Source: Staphylococcus carnosus
Lineage (GTDB): Bacteria; Bacillota; Bacilli; Staphylococcales; Staphylococcaceae
Direction of reading: 5' to 3'
DNA length: 64,000 bases
NCBI RefSeq assembly: GCF_900458435.1
Contig: NZ_UHCT01000001.1
Coordinates: forward strand, 1,674,001 to 1,738,000
This document shows positions 1 to 11,357 of the stretch, in pieces. Under the pieces are notes generated by a model. It worked only from the letters and a program-made list of their open reading frames with translations, made no database searches and was not told where the DNA came from. Within the stretch, counting starts at the first letter, position 1; each line of letters opens with the position of its first letter. The position numbers and the translations under genes were made by a program.

Positions 1-692
1 AATTGATTCATCATATCTTGAACTTGCTGATTTTGGTTTGTACCAAGCATTCCCAAAGCTCCTGGGTCTTGTTCAACTTTGATACGTACTTTTTCTTCTT
101 CCAATTGACCGTTCAGAAGCTGACTTCTAATTTCAGAACGTTTTGTTTTAATATCTTCAGTTGGTGGCTCTTCATCTTCTTCATCATTATTTCCGAAGTT
201 AGGCATCATACCGCCAAAAATAGATTCAAACGGGTTACCTGCATTTTGATTTGCTTTCTTTTTCATACTCGGTACAAGTAATTTAACTAATTTATCATTA
301 GCCTTTTTAACCGCTTCATCTTTCACTTTATCTTTTCTATCTTCTTTTACAAGTCTTACTGCAACGTCTACTAAATCACGAACCATACTTTCAACGTCTC
401 TTCCAACATAACCCACTTCAGTGAATTTTGTTGCTTCCACCTTAATAAAAGGTGCACCGACAATCTTAGCCATTCTACGGGCAATTTCAGTTTTACCTAC
501 ACCAGTAGGGCCGATCATTAATATATTCTTCGGAACAATTTCTTGTTTCATTTCTTCATCTAACTGACTGCGACGATATCTGTTTCTCAAAGCAATGGCT
601 ACTTTTTTCTTTGCATCATTTTGTCCGACAATATACTCATTCAACTGAGATACAATGTCTTTAGGGGTAAGCTTGATTGCGCTAGCATCCAT
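1..692 (-). CDS. hslU: HslU, ATPase subunit of the HslVU protease (3' end outside window)
   Basis: AAA+ unfoldase that feeds substrates to the HslV peptidase in the cytosol. The visible N-terminal part reads [20 protein letters not shown] and contains the Walker A motif GPTGVGKTE, followed by the charged, variable I-domain; the Walker B and C-terminal parts lie beyond position 1. An in-frame ATG also exists at 728, but the start at 692 is preceded by GGAGG at 704-708 and matches the usual family N-terminus. It lies directly downstream of hslV in the hslV-hslU order typical of staphylococci. The identification is secure; only the truncation by the window edge limits it. Confidence 0.95.
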   Translation of the reverse strand, partial: MDASAIKLTPKDIVSQLNEYIVGQNDAKKKVAIALRNRYRRSQLDEEMKQEIVPKNILMIGPTGVGKTEIARRMAKIVGAPFIKVEATKFTEVGYVGRDVESMVRDLVDVAVRLVKEDRKDKVKDEAVKKANDKLVKLLVPSMKKKANQNAGNPFESIFGGMMPNFGNNDEEDEEPPTEDIKTKRSEIRSQLLNGQLEEEKVRIKVEQDPGALGMLGTNQNQQVQDMMNQ

Positions 693-776
693 CCGTCGAT
701 CAACCTCCAATATTTCAAATTTACTCATTTCCGTTTCTCAGGAAAATTATGGTTGTTTATATTCCAAAAAGAATAC

Positions 777-1316
777 TTATAATTCTTCGACAATAATGTT
801 GTCATTTGTGAAGACACAAATTTCTGAAGCAACTTTTAAACTTGCATATGCAATATCTTTTGCTGACATTTCTGTATGACGTTTTAATGCACGGCCAGCA
901 CTTAAAGCGTAGTTGCCGCCAGAACCGATTGCAATTAAATCATCATCTGGTGAAATTACTTCACCTGTACCGCTGACAACAAGAATAGAGTTTTTATCCA
1001 TCACAATTAACATCGCTTCAAGCTGACGTAATTGTTTGTCACCTCTCCACTCTTGAGCAAGTTCTACTGCTGCACGTTCTAAATTACCGCTGAATTCTTG
1101 CAGCTTAGTTTCGAATTTTTCGAAAAGTGTAAAAGCATCTGCCACACTACCAGCAAATCCTGCTAACACTTTACCGTCATATAATCTGCGTACTTTACGT
1201 GCCGTCTGCTTCATAATTACTTGTTCGCCAAGTGTTACTTGACCATCGCCTGCCATTGCAGCATGGCCATTTTGTCTAATAGCAAATATTGTTGTCGCAT
1301 GAATAGAGTTATTCAT
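777..1316 (-). CDS. hslV: HslV, proteolytic subunit of HslVU
   Basis: Proteasome-beta-like threonine peptidase that assembles with HslU. The 179-residue protein has [25 protein letters not shown] at its N-terminal end and [14 protein letters not shown] near the C-terminus, both typical of the family. The catalytic threonine is expected to be Thr8, so seven residues (MNNSIHA) precede it and must be removed to expose the nucleophile; in E. coli only Met is removed. It lies between xerC and hslU, with an 84-bp gap to the hslU start. Confidence 0.95.
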   Translation of the reverse strand: MNNSIHATTIFAIRQNGHAAMAGDGQVTLGEQVIMKQTARKVRRLYDGKVLAGFAGSVADAFTLFEKFETKLQEFSGNLERAAVELAQEWRGDKQLRQLEAMLIVMDKNSILVVSGTGEVISPDDDLIAIGSGGNYALSAGRALKRHTEMSAKDIAYASLKVASEICVFTNDNIIVEEL

Positions 1317-1318
1317 TA

Positions 1319-2209
1319 TTATTTCTCCTTTTTAGCTCGAGGATGTGCATTTAAATAAACTTTACGCAATTGCTGGTTTGAAACATGCGTATATCGACCA
1401 GTGGTTGATAAATTGACGTGACCGAGAAGAGATTGGACTGTTCGCAAATCAGCGCCTTCATTCAGCATATGCGTTGCAAATGTATGACGCAGTTTATGCG
1501 GATGTATGTCTGTTACTCCTGCTGTCCGCTTCACTATGTCATTCAAAACATATCTCACACCGCGTTCAGTAATGGGACGACCATTTATATTAACTAATAA
1601 ATAATCATGCTTTACATTCTGAATTGGCGGAAACAGTTCTAGATATCGTTCAATACTCTCTCTGCACATATTTCCAAATGGTATAAATCGTTCCTTATTA
1701 CCTTTACCCAGCACTTTAACACCAGGTGAATTTAAATCTAGATCCTCTAACTTGATGTTCACTAATTCTGAAACCCGAATGCCAGTTCCGTACAACAATT
1801 CTAAAATCACACGGTCACGCAAACCTTTATGACCGTCTGCTTCTACAGTTTCAAATAAAGCGCTCATTTCTTCTTCATAGAAAAAATGAGGCAGATATTG
1901 TTCTTTCTTGGGGTGTACAAGTTGAACAAAAGGGTTAACAACCGTATCATCTTGTGTCATCCAAAACTCATAGAAAGAACGTAACGTAGAAATTTTACGG
2001 GAAACTGTAGTTCTTTTCAAGCCTTTTGAATATAAAAATGACAAATAATTTCTCGCGTCTTTATATTCAAAAGATTTTAATTTTAAATGCTCGTGTTCTA
2101 AAAATGCATTAAATTGAACTAAATCATCGTGGTAAGACTTTAAAGTATGCTTAGAAAAAAATCGTTCTACTTTTAACATGTATAAAAAAGACTCTTGGAT
2201 TTTATTCAA
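1319..2209 (-). CDS. xerC: XerC tyrosine recombinase
   Basis: Site-specific recombinase that acts with XerD at dif to resolve chromosome dimers. The N-terminal SAM-like domain is followed by the catalytic domain with the tyrosine recombinase residues in [40 protein letters not shown] (Arg, His-x-x-Arg, His, Tyr). The reading frame is open up to 2335, but a TTG at 2209 preceded by GGAGGGG (2216-2222) with a 6-nt spacer gives a 296-residue protein whose start (MNKIQESFL) fits the usual 295-298-residue family length. The longer start would add about 42 residues with no family counterpart. Confidence 0.93.
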   Translation of the reverse strand: MNKIQESFLYMLKVERFFSKHTLKSYHDDLVQFNAFLEHEHLKLKSFEYKDARNYLSFLYSKGLKRTTVSRKISTLRSFYEFWMTQDDTVVNPFVQLVHPKKEQYLPHFFYEEEMSALFETVEADGHKGLRDRVILELLYGTGIRVSELVNIKLEDLDLNSPGVKVLGKGNKERFIPFGNMCRESIERYLELFPPIQNVKHDYLLVNINGRPITERGVRYVLNDIVKRTAGVTDIHPHKLRHTFATHMLNEGADLRTVQSLLGHVNLSTTGRYTHVSNQQLRKVYLNAHPRAKKEK

Positions 2210-2331
2210 TAAAAACCCCTCCATCATTTGCATTGTAGCATATGGACAGAGGGAGCTGCAGTGATTTAAGTCTCGAAATCGCAAACGTTTTCTAAACATA
2301 AATCTTATTTTATCAAAATATTCATAATTTA

Positions 2332-3642
2332 TCACAATGTTTGCTTAAAATTCTCTAAATACGTCAATGCGCGATTGGCTTGCTGCTCATAACGTTCTTT
2401 CTTATCTTTAATTCTTTTTTCTAAAGACGGTACTAAACCGAAGTTCGCATTCATAGGTTGGAAGTTTTTATTGTTATTTGCATGTGAAATATAATAAGCC
2501 ATACTGCCGATCATCGTTTCACGAGGAAAGACAACTTCAGCTTTATCTTGTAATTTATGCGCCACATTAATACCTGCAACTAACCCGCTTGCTGCACTTT
2601 CAACGTATCCTTCTACACCTGTCATTTGACCAGCAAAGTATAGGTGGTCGTTTCCTTTAAGTTGGTAAGTTTCAGATAACACATCTGGTGAATTGATAAA
2701 TGTATTACGGTGCATTACGCCATAACGTACAATATCTACATTTTCCAAACCAGGAATTAAGCGGATGACTTCTTTTTGCGCACCCCATTTTAAATGTGTC
2801 TGGAATCCGACAATATTGTAAAGTGTACCTGCGGCATCATCTTGGCGTAATTGAACAACTGCAAATGGACGTTTACCTGTTTTCGGATCTTCTAGACCGA
2901 CTGGTTTCATAGGACCAAATAATAAAGTTTTGCGTCCGCGCTCTGCCATTACTTCAAATGGCATGCAGCCTTCGAAATATTTTTCTTTTTCAAACTCATT
3001 TACAGGCGCTGCTTCAGCTTCTAAAACCGCATCATAAAAACGGTCAAATTCTTCTTCAGTCATTGGGCAGTTTAAATATGCTGCTTCACCTTTATCATAA
3101 CGAGATTTCAAATATACTTTATCCATATCAATAGATTCTTTTTCGATAATAGGTGCTGCTGCATCATAGAAATACAATTGATCTTCGCCAGTAATTTCTA
3201 CAATTTCTTTTGCCAGTCCTTCAGTTGTTAACGGACCTGTCGCAATAATTGTATAACCTTCTGGAATAGATTCGATTTCTTCATTGATAACATTCACATT
3301 CGGATGAGATTTCAATGTATCTGTAATATAGCCGGCAAAATCATGACGGTCTACTGCGAGTGCCCCGCCTGCTGGTACACGTGCAGCATCTGCTGCTTTT
3401 ATAATCAATGAATCTAAACGGCGCATTTCTTCTTTTAACACACCCACTGCATTTGTAAGTGAATTACCGCGCAATGAATTAGAACATACAAGTTCTGCAA
3501 ATTTATCGGTATGGTGTGCAGGTGTTTGTCTAACAGGACGCATTTCAATCAAATTAACTTTGATACCGCGCTGTGCGAGTTGATATGCTGCTTCAGAACC
3601 TGCTAATCCAGCACCGACTACATTAACTACTGTCTCTGCCAT
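2332..3642 (-). CDS. trmFO: TrmFO, folate-dependent tRNA m5U54 methyltransferase
   Basis: FAD- and methylenetetrahydrofolate-dependent enzyme that makes 5-methyluridine 54 in tRNA (formerly Gid). The N-terminal dinucleotide fold has [19 protein letters not shown], followed by the family signature [18 protein letters not shown]. The C-terminal FAD-binding part has [19 protein letters not shown]. The length of 436 residues is normal. It lies between topA and xerC in the usual order. A ribosome binding site (GAGGA) sits just before the ATG. Confidence 0.96.
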   Translation of the reverse strand: MAETVVNVVGAGLAGSEAAYQLAQRGIKVNLIEMRPVRQTPAHHTDKFAELVCSNSLRGNSLTNAVGVLKEEMRRLDSLIIKAADAARVPAGGALAVDRHDFAGYITDTLKSHPNVNVINEEIESIPEGYTIIATGPLTTEGLAKEIVEITGEDQLYFYDAAAPIIEKESIDMDKVYLKSRYDKGEAAYLNCPMTEEEFDRFYDAVLEAEAAPVNEFEKEKYFEGCMPFEVMAERGRKTLLFGPMKPVGLEDPKTGKRPFAVVQLRQDDAAGTLYNIVGFQTHLKWGAQKEVIRLIPGLENVDIVRYGVMHRNTFINSPDVLSETYQLKGNDHLYFAGQMTGVEGYVESAASGLVAGINVAHKLQDKAEVVFPRETMIGSMAYYISHANNNKNFQPMNANFGLVPSLEKRIKDKKERYEQQANRALTYLENFKQTL

Positions 3643-3666
3643 AAATAAATCCTCCTCATTCAGATG

Positions 3667-3715
3667 AAAAGAGGCAGGACGTCAGCAGTATCGACTTTTG
3701 TGTCCAACCTCTTGC
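3667..3715 (-). terminator. Possible hairpin between topA and trmFO
   Basis: An imperfect inverted repeat (3669-3680 with 3702-3713, three internal mismatches) lies between the topA stop and the trmFO start and is followed on the minus strand by TTTTC. It could attenuate transcription from topA into trmFO, but the T-tract is weak. Confidence 0.35.
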
Positions 3716-3726
3716 ATCTTAACATT

Positions 3727-5796
3727 CTATTTTTGAACTTCTTCTTTATAATCACAATTTGAACAAATAACTTGGCTTGAACGACCTTTTTTACGTTCCA
3801 CAAGATAATGATCACATTTTGGACAGCTTCTGCCGACTGGTTTATCCCATGAAATGAAATCACACTCTGGATAATTAGAACAGCCGTAGAAAACTCTGCC
3901 TTTTTTAGATTTACGTTCTACAACTTGACCATCATCACATTTTGGACATTTAACTCCGATTTCCTTCACAATTGCTTTGGTATTTCGGCAATCAGGGAAA
4001 TTAGAACAAGCCATAAATTTACCGTAACGGCCCATTTTGATAACCATCGGTGAACCGCATTCTTCACAATCTTCACCAGCTGGTTCATCTTTGATTTCAA
4101 TTTTTTCCATTTCTTGTTCTGCACGTTCAACATCTTTTTCAAAACCGCCGTAGAAGTTGCCGACAACTTCTCTCCATTTAATGTCGCCATCTGCAATTTT
4201 GTCTAGTAATGTTTCCATGTTGACTGTAAAGTCGACATCAATAATTTCTGGGAAGTATTCTTTAACTTGTTCATGTACGATTTCACCAAGTTCTGTCGGA
4301 ACAAATCTTTTACTTTCCATTTTGACATAATTACGTTTTTGAATTGTATCTAATGTCGGTGCATATGTTGAAGGTCGACCGATTTTCAATTCTTCTAAAG
4401 TTTTAACAAGTCGCGCTTCAGTGAATCTTGGTGGCGGCTGTGTGAAGTGTTGCGTAGGTTCAATATCAGTAGCGACTACTTTTTCACCCTCAGCAATAAC
4501 AGGCAACTTGCTATTTTTCTCTTCTTCTTCATCTTTAGATTCTACATATAAAGTCATAAAACCTTTGAATTTAATTGTTTGTCCATTCGCACGGAATTTA
4601 ACATCATTTTGCTCAATATCCATTGCAACAGTATCTAAAACTGCTGGTGCCATTTGGCTCGCAACAAAACGATCCCAAATTAATTTATACAAACGATATT
4701 GATCTCGAGTTAAGAATTCTTTCATTTCAGCAGGTGTACGCAAAGTTTTAGTAGGACGAATAGCTTCATGGGCATCTTGGTCCCCTTGCTTACCTGCAGC
4801 TGCTTTACGTTGAGATACATAATCTTTTCCGTATTTTTCAGTAATGAATTCTTTTGTTTCAGCTTTTGCTCCAGCTGAGATACGTGTTGAGTCAGTACGC
4901 GTATAAGTAATCAAACCAACAGTACCTTGTTTTTTCAAATCAATACCTTCATAAAGTTGTTGTGCAATCATCATTGTTTTTCTAGCTTTAAAGTTCAATT
5001 TTCTTGAAGCTTCTTGTTGCAAAGTAGATGTCGTAAATGGATTAGCTGGATAACGTTTCTTTTCTTTTTTAGTCACTTTAGTGACTTCGAATTCGTTACC
5101 ATCTAATTGATCTGTGATGAATTTGACATCATCTTTATTGTTTAATTTATACGGTTTATTTTTATAATGTAAGAACTTAGCACTGAATGTTGATTTTTTA
5201 TATCTGAAATTACCTTCTATTTTCCAGTATTCTTCTGGTTTGAAGTTTCTGATTTCATTTTCACGATCAATAATAAGTCGTAATGCAACTGATTGAACAC
5301 GACCAGCAGAAAGACCTTTTTTAACTTTCTTCCATAGTACTGGAGAAATATTATATCCCACAAGTCTGTCTACAATACGGCGTGCTTGTTGAGCATCCAC
5401 TAGATTCAGTTCAATTCCTCTAGGTGTTTTAAAACTTTCCTTTATTGCATCCTTCGTAATTTCATTAAATACTACACGGTTCTTTGCATTTTCATCTAAT
5501 TCTAATATATTCGCCAAGTGCCATGCAATCGCTTCTCCTTCACGGTCGGGGTCACTTGCTAAAAAGATTTTCTTTGCTTTTTTAGCATGTCTTTTTAATT
5601 CTTTAACGACCGGTCCTTTGCCGCGAATAGTAATATATTTGGGTTCGAAATCTTCTTCAACATCAACGCCCATTTGGCTTCTTGGCAAATCTCTGACATG
5701 CCCCATTGATGCGATAACTTTATATCGTTTCCCTAAATATTTTTCAATTGTTTTAGCTTTTGCAGGCGACTCAACTATGACTAAATTATCAGCCAA
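3727..5796 (-). CDS. topA: DNA topoisomerase I
   Basis: Type IA topoisomerase that relaxes negative supercoils. The N-terminal Toprim domain has [17 protein letters not shown] and the metal-binding [12 protein letters not shown]. The active-site tyrosine is Tyr298 in [14 protein letters not shown]. Three C-terminal Cys4 zinc ribbons follow (CEECGSPM...CSNFPDC, CPKCDDG...CSNYPEC, CPKCDHY...CSNC). At 689 residues it has the length of the staphylococcal enzyme. Upstream is a gene-free stretch of about 680 bp rather than a close neighbour, so it probably has its own promoter. Confidence 0.97.
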   Translation of the reverse strand: MADNLVIVESPAKAKTIEKYLGKRYKVIASMGHVRDLPRSQMGVDVEEDFEPKYITIRGKGPVVKELKRHAKKAKKIFLASDPDREGEAIAWHLANILELDENAKNRVVFNEITKDAIKESFKTPRGIELNLVDAQQARRIVDRLVGYNISPVLWKKVKKGLSAGRVQSVALRLIIDRENEIRNFKPEEYWKIEGNFRYKKSTFSAKFLHYKNKPYKLNNKDDVKFITDQLDGNEFEVTKVTKKEKKRYPANPFTTSTLQQEASRKLNFKARKTMMIAQQLYEGIDLKKQGTVGLITYTRTDSTRISAGAKAETKEFITEKYGKDYVSQRKAAAGKQGDQDAHEAIRPTKTLRTPAEMKEFLTRDQYRLYKLIWDRFVASQMAPAVLDTVAMDIEQNDVKFRANGQTIKFKGFMTLYVESKDEEEEKNSKLPVIAEGEKVVATDIEPTQHFTQPPPRFTEARLVKTLEELKIGRPSTYAPTLDTIQKRNYVKMESKRFVPTELGEIVHEQVKEYFPEIIDVDFTVNMETLLDKIADGDIKWREVVGNFYGGFEKDVERAEQEMEKIEIKDEPAGEDCEECGSPMVIKMGRYGKFMACSNFPDCRNTKAIVKEIGVKCPKCDDGQVVERKSKKGRVFYGCSNYPECDFISWDKPVGRSCPKCDHYLVERKKGRSSQVICSNCDYKEEVQK

Positions 5797-6404
5797 AGTG
5801 ATTCCCCCTTGCGTCGATTAATTATCATCCTTGTTACAAAGGTAAATGATAAACGGTTTATTTTACATTTGTCAATATTTTAATTTAAAGCCAATTGATT
5901 TTAATGTTACTTTTTGGACAGGAGCGAACCTTTTAAACTTAAATCTAATTGTTCAACCTCACGGTTATTTTTCGTTTTCTTTTCACTTTGATATAGAAGT
6001 AGGTTGTATCTTTTAATCACCATCCAAACAAACTGCACAAACTCCTGTAATAGAAATATTTCAATTAACTTTCGTCATTATTATTGATTTATTAAAGAAC
6101 GTTAAGTTATTCGAGCAACTTGAAAATAGAGCATACCTTACGCAGACTGGTTCTCTCAATTGTCAAAGTATTGTCGGTTTCTTAAAGTATCTAAATTATA
6201 ATTGTAATTTCAAAATGATATTTCGAGCTATACATTGAATAACCCGTATTTTCTCCCCATCTTTCTATATACAGATAAAAAAACATCCATTAATATAAGT
6301 TTTTCTTACAAAACAACAATCTAAATAAGGTGTCGAGTTTCTTCTATTATATATAAATAATCCAAAAAACATTTAAAACATATAAGAATACTCAACTTAA
6401 ATAA
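5797..6404. other. Gene-free interval between topA and sucD
   Basis: No convincing gene is visible on either strand over about 600 bases. Other staphylococci usually have dprA here (family knowledge of gene order, from memory). On the minus strand a short open stretch near 5915-6050 ends in TAA at about 5911 and encodes a lysine-rich tail (for example RYNLLLYQSEKKTKNN). It has no good start and is interrupted by a TGA upstream, so it may be a gene remnant or chance. The sequence is very AT-rich. Confidence 0.5.
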
Positions 6405-6448
6405 TAAAAAAGCACAGATTTGCACTTTTCAGTACAAACCTATGCTTT
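6405..6448 (-). terminator. Intrinsic terminator of the sucCD operon
   Basis: An imperfect inverted repeat (AAAGCA..TTTG pairing with CAAA..TGCTTT) lies 29 bases after the sucD stop and runs into a T-tract on the minus strand. Position and polarity fit termination of sucC-sucD. Confidence 0.7.
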
Positions 6449-6476
6449 ATTTGTGAACAATAATGTGATTTAAAAA

Positions 6477-7391
6477 TTAAGAATCTTTCTTAACTGTTAA
6501 TAATTCTTCATAAATACCAGCTTCTTTAGCCGCTTCAATTAAAGTAGAACCGATTTCAGAAGGAGTATCTGCAGTTTTCACACCGTTTTCATTAAGTGTT
6601 TTGATTTTTTCTTTAGCAGTACCTTTACCGCCAGAAATAATCGCACCAGCGTGACCCATACGTTTACCTGGAGGAGCTGTTTGACCTCCGATAAATCCGA
6701 TTACTGGTTTAGTCATGTTTTTGTTGATCCATTCAGCCGCTTCTTCTTCAGCAGTACCGCCGATTTCACCAATCATAACAACTGCTTTAGTTTCAGGGTC
6801 TTTATTGAATGCATCTAATACATCGATGAAGTTAGTACCATTGACAGGGTCCCCACCAATACCAACAGCTGATGATTGACCGATACCTTCTTCAGTTAAT
6901 TGATGTACTGCTTCATAAGTTAAAGTACCAGAACGAGATACTACGCCCACATGGCCTCGTTTATGGATGTAACCAGGCATAATTCCGATTTTACAATCGT
7001 CAGGAGAAATAACACCTGGGCAGTTAGGTCCGATTAAACGAGTGTTTTTATCTTCTAAATAACGAACAACTTTAACCATATCTAGAACAGGAATGTGCTC
7101 AGTAATACAGATTGCTAAATCTAAATCAGCATCTGCACATTCTAAAATTGCATCTGCAGCAAATGGTGCTGGAACATAAATTACTGAAACATTAGCACCA
7201 GTTTCTTCTTTTGCTTCTTCTACTGTATTAAATACAGGTACACCTTCTACTACTTGTCCGCCTTTACCAGGAGTTACACCTGCAACGATTTGAGTACCAT
7301 ACTCAAGCATTTGTTTTGTATGGAAAAGGGCTGTAGACCCAGTGATACCTTGCACGATTACTTTTGTATTCTTATCTACATATACGCTCAT
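6477..7391 (-). CDS. sucD: Succinyl-CoA synthetase alpha subunit (ADP-forming)
   Basis: Alpha subunit of the TCA cycle enzyme that interconverts succinyl-CoA and succinate with substrate-level phosphorylation. The N-terminal CoA-binding Rossmann domain has [19 protein letters not shown]. The ligase domain carries the phosphorylated histidine, His247, in [23 protein letters not shown] is also typical. At 304 residues it is about the usual length. It lies 20 bases downstream of sucC and is surely co-transcribed with it; a terminator follows. Confidence 0.97.
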   Translation of the reverse strand: MSVYVDKNTKVIVQGITGSTALFHTKQMLEYGTQIVAGVTPGKGGQVVEGVPVFNTVEEAKEETGANVSVIYVPAPFAADAILECADADLDLAICITEHIPVLDMVKVVRYLEDKNTRLIGPNCPGVISPDDCKIGIMPGYIHKRGHVGVVSRSGTLTYEAVHQLTEEGIGQSSAVGIGGDPVNGTNFIDVLDAFNKDPETKAVVMIGEIGGTAEEEAAEWINKNMTKPVIGFIGGQTAPPGKRMGHAGAIISGGKGTAKEKIKTLNENGVKTADTPSEIGSTLIEAAKEAGIYEELLTVKKDS

Positions 7392-7411
7392 CTTAGTCTC
7401 TCATCCTTTCC

Positions 7412-8578
7412 TTAGACTTCTTTGACAAGTTTCACAATTTTTTGAGCACCTTCAGCCATTGTAGCTGCTGGCTCGATTGCTAAACCTGAATCTTTTAAGA
7501 TTTGTTTACCGAGTTCAACATTAGTACCTTCAAGACGAACAACTAAAGGTAATGTTAAGTCGACTTCTTTAACTGCTGCTACGATACCTTCAGCGATAAT
7601 ATCACAACGCATGATACCACCGAAGATGTTTACAAAGATACCTTTAACATTGTCATCACCTAAGATGATTTTGAATGCTTCAGTAACTTTTTCTTTTGTA
7701 GCGCCGCCCCCTACGTCTAAGAAGTTTGCAGGATTTCCGCCAAAATGATTGATTGTATCCATAGTTGCCATAGCTAAACCAGCACCATTAACCATACAGC
7801 CAATGTCGCCATCTAAAGCAATATAAGATAAATCATATTTAGAAGCTTCGATTTCTTTTGGATCTTCTTCTTCTAAATCACGTAATTCTAGAATATCTTT
7901 GTGTCTGAATAAAGCATTATCGTCAAAGTTGATTTTAGCATCTAAAGCTAAAACATCGCCTTCACCAGTCAATACTAATGGGTTAATTTCAACGATTGAG
8001 CAATCTTTTTCAATAAACACATTGTATAAAGCTATTAAGAATTTAGCAGCTTTATTGATTGATTCTTTTGGAATATTGATATTGAAAGCAATACGACGCG
8101 CTTGGAATGGTGCTAAACCAACGACAGGGTCGATTGTTTCTTTAAAGATTTTTTCTGGTGATTTTGCTGCTACTTCTTCAATTTCAGTTCCGCCTTCTTC
8201 AGACGCCATCAAAGTAACACGATCTGTTGCACGGTCGATTACGAAGCCAACATAATATTCTTTTTTAATATCTGCGCCTTCTTCGATGTATAAACGTTTA
8301 ACTTCTTTACCTTCAGGGCCAGTTTGGTGAGTTACAAGCTGTTTCCCAAGCAATTCATTAGCATAAGCTTCCACTTCAGATAATGACTTAGCGATTTTTA
8401 CACCGCCAGCTTTACCTCTACCCCCAGCGTGGATTTGTGCTTTAACAACATAAACATCAGTGTCTAATTCTTTAGCTTTTTCTACTGCTTCTTCAGCAGT
8501 GAATGCTACACGTCCTTCTGGAACGGGAACGCCCATTGAACGAAAGATTTCTTTTCCTTGATACTCGTGGATATTCAT
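7412..8578 (-). CDS. sucC: Succinyl-CoA synthetase beta subunit
   Basis: Beta subunit of succinyl-CoA synthetase, providing nucleotide and succinate binding. The N-terminal ATP-grasp domain has [18 protein letters not shown] and [19 protein letters not shown]. The C-terminal ligase domain has [24 protein letters not shown] and [12 protein letters not shown]. The length of 388 residues is standard. It is the first gene of sucC-sucD. A candidate catabolite response element lies about 50 bases upstream, which would fit glucose repression of the TCA cycle. Confidence 0.97.
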
Positions 8579-8626
8579 TCTCCATCCTCCTGTTTCTTAG
8601 GTTAAGTACATTGTTAATTATAGAAA

Positions 8627-8642
8627 ATGTAAGCGCTATTGT
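8627..8642 (-). promoter_or_regulatory. Candidate CcpA site (CRE) upstream of sucC
   Basis: The minus-strand sequence ACAATAGCGCTTACAT matches the CRE consensus WTGNNARCGNWWWCAW except at two positions in the first half-site. It sits 49 bases before the sucC start. CcpA control of TCA genes is established in Bacillus and Staphylococcus; control here is an inference. Confidence 0.45.
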
Positions 8643-8782
8643 AAACTGAAAGAGGCTCTTTTTGTCAATTTTGTTAATATTTTAATATAAGCGCCAAAGC
8701 TAGCCTCATAAGAGTTTGTTACTATTTGAAACAGTTTTCATGATTGATTATAAATTACACAAAGTTGCACAACATTTTTATC

Positions 8783-9568
8783 CTAGATGTCTAATTTTTC
8801 AAGAACAATTGATTTAATCGGTTCAAAAGATTTTCTATGCTCAGGAATAATACCTAGACGTTTTATTCCTTCTAAATGTGCTTTCGTTCCATAACCGACA
8901 TTATGTTCAAAATCATAACCTGGATATTGTTCTGCAAGTTGTCGCATATAAGTATCTCGATGCTCTTTAGCTAAAATACTCGCCGCTGCAATCGAAACAC
9001 TCTTAGCATCACCTTTAATAATTGAAGTTTGAGCAATGTCTAATGGGAGTTCCATTGCATCAATCAATAAATGTGTAGGCGTAACATTTAGATTTTCAAT
9101 AGCACGCATCATCGCAACTTGTGTGGCTTGGTATATATTCAAATCATCAATTTCTTCTGGTGTTGCAATACCATATGCATATGCAGTTGTCTTTTCTATT
9201 AATGCTTCAGATAATTTTTGGCGGTTGGCAGCACTCACTTTTTTAGAATCATCTAATCCATAGTAAGCATGATCCGCATTTAAAATGACCGCACAAGCCA
9301 CAACAGGTCCTGCAAGCGGTCCACGGCCAACTTCATCAATACCGCATATCACCGCTTCAGGGTTGTCACTCAATATATTTTCTTCATAGCGTGTCATTTC
9401 TTCATAATGCGCAACCAATGCCGATTCTTTTTCCAACTGTTTTCGACGACTGGCAATGGCTTGCTGCACACCTTTACGTTCATCCTTATTCCATTCTGAT
9501 GCATCAAGTGCTTTTAAATTGTGTATTTCTTTTAATAACGCTTTTACTTCTTTTATAGAATGTGCCAT
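8783..9568 (-). CDS. rnhB: Ribonuclease HII
   Basis: Removes RNA from RNA-DNA hybrids and incises at single misincorporated ribonucleotides. The catalytic core begins at about residue 73 with [20 protein letters not shown] (Asp and Glu of the active site), and [11 protein letters not shown] holds another catalytic Asp. An N-terminal extension of about 70 residues is typical of Gram-positive RNase HII. The length is 261 residues. Its ATG overlaps the stop codon of rbgA by one base (TAATG), indicating translational coupling. Confidence 0.96.
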   Translation of the reverse strand: MAHSIKEVKALLKEIHNLKALDASEWNKDERKGVQQAIASRRKQLEKESALVAHYEEMTRYEENILSDNPEAVICGIDEVGRGPLAGPVVACAVILNADHAYYGLDDSKKVSAANRQKLSEALIEKTTAYAYGIATPEEIDDLNIYQATQVAMMRAIENLNVTPTHLLIDAMELPLDIAQTSIIKGDAKSVSIAAASILAKEHRDTYMRQLAEQYPGYDFEHNVGYGTKAHLEGIKRLGIIPEHRKSFEPIKSIVLEKLDI

Positions 9569-10437
9569 TATTTAACTTCGTCTGCCATTTCTTTATAAAT
9601 ATCAAAACTATGTGTTCCTAATTTTCCATTACGGATATCATTAATAATCATTTCAATAACCGCTTCATAATCTACTTCATTTCCACGTTGTAAAGCACCT
9701 CGTCTGCGACCGATTGCATCAAACCATTCCATGTTCTCTGCATCAGCATCAACATCTACATTAAAATTCTTCTGCAGTGCTTCAACATCATGTTCTTTGA
9801 AGAAGTCTAAACCATAAATAGCAACATCATCTAAGTGAACGATACTATCTTTAATTGCACCTGTTAGGCTTAATTTTTTACCCACAGTCTGATCTTCAAA
9901 CTTCGGCCAGAGAATCCCTGGTGTATCTAATAACTGTAATGACTTACCTACTTTAATCCATTGCTGCTGCTTGGTAACACCTGGTGTATTACCTGTTTTC
10001 GCAATTGCTTTATTCGCTAACTTATTAATTAAAGTTGATTTGCCGACATTAGGAATACCTACTATCATGGCACGGATTGCGCGCGGTTTTAATCCTTTCG
10101 CTTTGTCACGTTCAAACTTTTCTTTAGTCGCTTCAATTGCAGCTTGCTCCACTTGCTTAAGTCCTTTGCCGTGCTTAGCATCCACTGCAACAGGATAATA
10201 GCCTTTACTTCTGAAATAATCTTTCCATTTGGAGATTTCACTTAAATTTGCCATATCTTTTTTATTCAAAATAACCACACGTGGTTTATTTTGAATCACT
10301 TCATCTATCATTGAATTACGAGAACTATAAGGAATGCGTGCATCTACCAATTCAAATACAACATCCACTTTCTTTAATTGTTCCGACACTTCACGTTTGG
10401 CTTTTGCCATGTGTCCTGGATACCATTGTATAACCAT
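9568..10437 (-). CDS. rbgA: RbgA (YlqF), ribosome biogenesis GTPase
   Basis: Circularly permuted GTPase needed for late assembly of the 50S subunit. The permuted motif order is visible: G4 (NKKDM, about residue 59) comes before G1 ([14 protein letters not shown]) and G3 (DTPGI). The start [16 protein letters not shown] is the family hallmark; the second of two adjacent ATG codons gives it. It is co-transcribed with rnhB. It marks the conserved edge of the accessory block that runs to rplS. Confidence 0.96.
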   Translation of the reverse strand: MVIQWYPGHMAKAKREVSEQLKKVDVVFELVDARIPYSSRNSMIDEVIQNKPRVVILNKKDMANLSEISKWKDYFRSKGYYPVAVDAKHGKGLKQVEQAAIEATKEKFERDKAKGLKPRAIRAMIVGIPNVGKSTLINKLANKAIAKTGNTPGVTKQQQWIKVGKSLQLLDTPGILWPKFEDQTVGKKLSLTGAIKDSIVHLDDVAIYGLDFFKEHDVEALQKNFNVDVDADAENMEWFDAIGRRRGALQRGNEVDYEAVIEMIINDIRNGKLGTHSFDIYKEMADEVK

Positions 10438-10524
10438 CATTCATCACCTTTCAGTATTACTTTATTGATTCTTTCAGATTCTCTTAATTATACTATATTT
10501 CTTTTTTGTTGAAAAAATTAATAA

Positions 10525-10558
10525 ATCCGCATAAATACCATAAAAGATGTATGCGGAA
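10525..10558 (-). terminator. Terminator of the AEP operon
   Basis: The inverted repeat CCGCATA...TATGCGG (10527-10556) lies just after the phnX stop and is followed on the minus strand by an AT-rich, T-containing stretch. This is a moderate-strength terminator candidate separating phnX from rbgA. Confidence 0.55.
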
Positions 10559-10567
10559 AAATTTCAC

Positions 10568-11353
10568 TTAGTTATTTATTTCTTCAATTAATCCTGGCAA
10601 TTCTTCAATACTGTAAATAATATAATCTGCACCATTAGCTTCAAATTTTTCTTTCACTTTCATACCGATTTCTACCCTCTTATCTTCAGAAAGTTTTCGC
10701 CAATCCTCTTCATTATATCCAGCAATTGAACTGCCTTTTATTACGCCTACCGTAATAACACCTGCGTTAACACCTTCTTGAATATCAGACACCGTGTCAC
10801 CGACTTTTAAAACATGTTTAACACTTTGAAGTTCTAAATCTTCCATATTCTTAAATATCATATACGGATAAGGTCTGCCGAATCCTCCAACCATATCAGC
10901 AGTTACGACATTATCTGGTTGGTAACCTTGCAACGCTGTATTAGGTTTTACGACTTCCATCATTTCTTTTGTATAACCCGTCGTAGAACCTACTTTAATA
11001 CCTTTCGCTTTCAGCCAATTTGCTGTGTCCACGGCGCCTTGAATAGGAGTAGTGAAATTTTCTAATGTTTCCATCAACTGGTCTTCAAACTTCTCATAAA
11101 GTTGATCAATATCCGTTTCAGTTGCTTTCTTACCGTACTTTTCTTCCCAAAGTGATTGAATTCTCGGCATCTCTAACATGGCTTGAATATGATCTCGTTT
11201 CAACATCCCCATAAGCTCTCTCGCCTCTTGAATCGTTACATCTATGCCTGCATCTTTAAAAATATCAATGAAAACATGAACAGGCGCAAAGCAACCAAAA
11301 TCAATCATCGTACCTGCCCAATCAAAAATGACACCTTCTATTTTATTTAACAT
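10568..11353 (-). CDS. phnX: Phosphonoacetaldehyde hydrolase (phosphonatase)
   Basis: HAD-superfamily enzyme that splits phosphonoacetaldehyde into acetaldehyde and phosphate, the second step of 2-aminoethylphosphonate use. The nucleophile Asp11 is in VIFDWAGTMIDFG. The Schiff-base lysine of phosphonatases is Lys52 in MGMLKRDHI. HAD motif III/IV residues appear in LKVGDTVSDIQEGVNAG. An upstream in-frame ATG (11371) lies inside phnW; the ATG at 11353 is 4 bases after the phnW stop and has AAAGGG upstream, giving 261 residues. The frame is intact, in contrast to two transporter genes of the same operon. Confidence 0.93.
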   Translation of the reverse strand: MLNKIEGVIFDWAGTMIDFGCFAPVHVFIDIFKDAGIDVTIQEARELMGMLKRDHIQAMLEMPRIQSLWEEKYGKKATETDIDQLYEKFEDQLMETLENFTTPIQGAVDTANWLKAKGIKVGSTTGYTKEMMEVVKPNTALQGYQPDNVVTADMVGGFGRPYPYMIFKNMEDLELQSVKHVLKVGDTVSDIQEGVNAGVITVGVIKGSSIAGYNEEDWRKLSEDKRVEIGMKVKEKFEANGADYIIYSIEELPGLIEEINN

Positions 11354-11357
11354 GAAA

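Noticed and set aside
2210..2335. N-terminal extension of XerC, overlapping trmFO
   Set aside because: No family counterpart; a TTG at 2209 has an ideal GGAGGGG site and gives the normal length.
5911..6050. A short lysine-rich coding tail on the minus strand
   Set aside because: No usable start with a binding site and an in-frame TGA just upstream; kept only as a possible remnant in the note on the interval.
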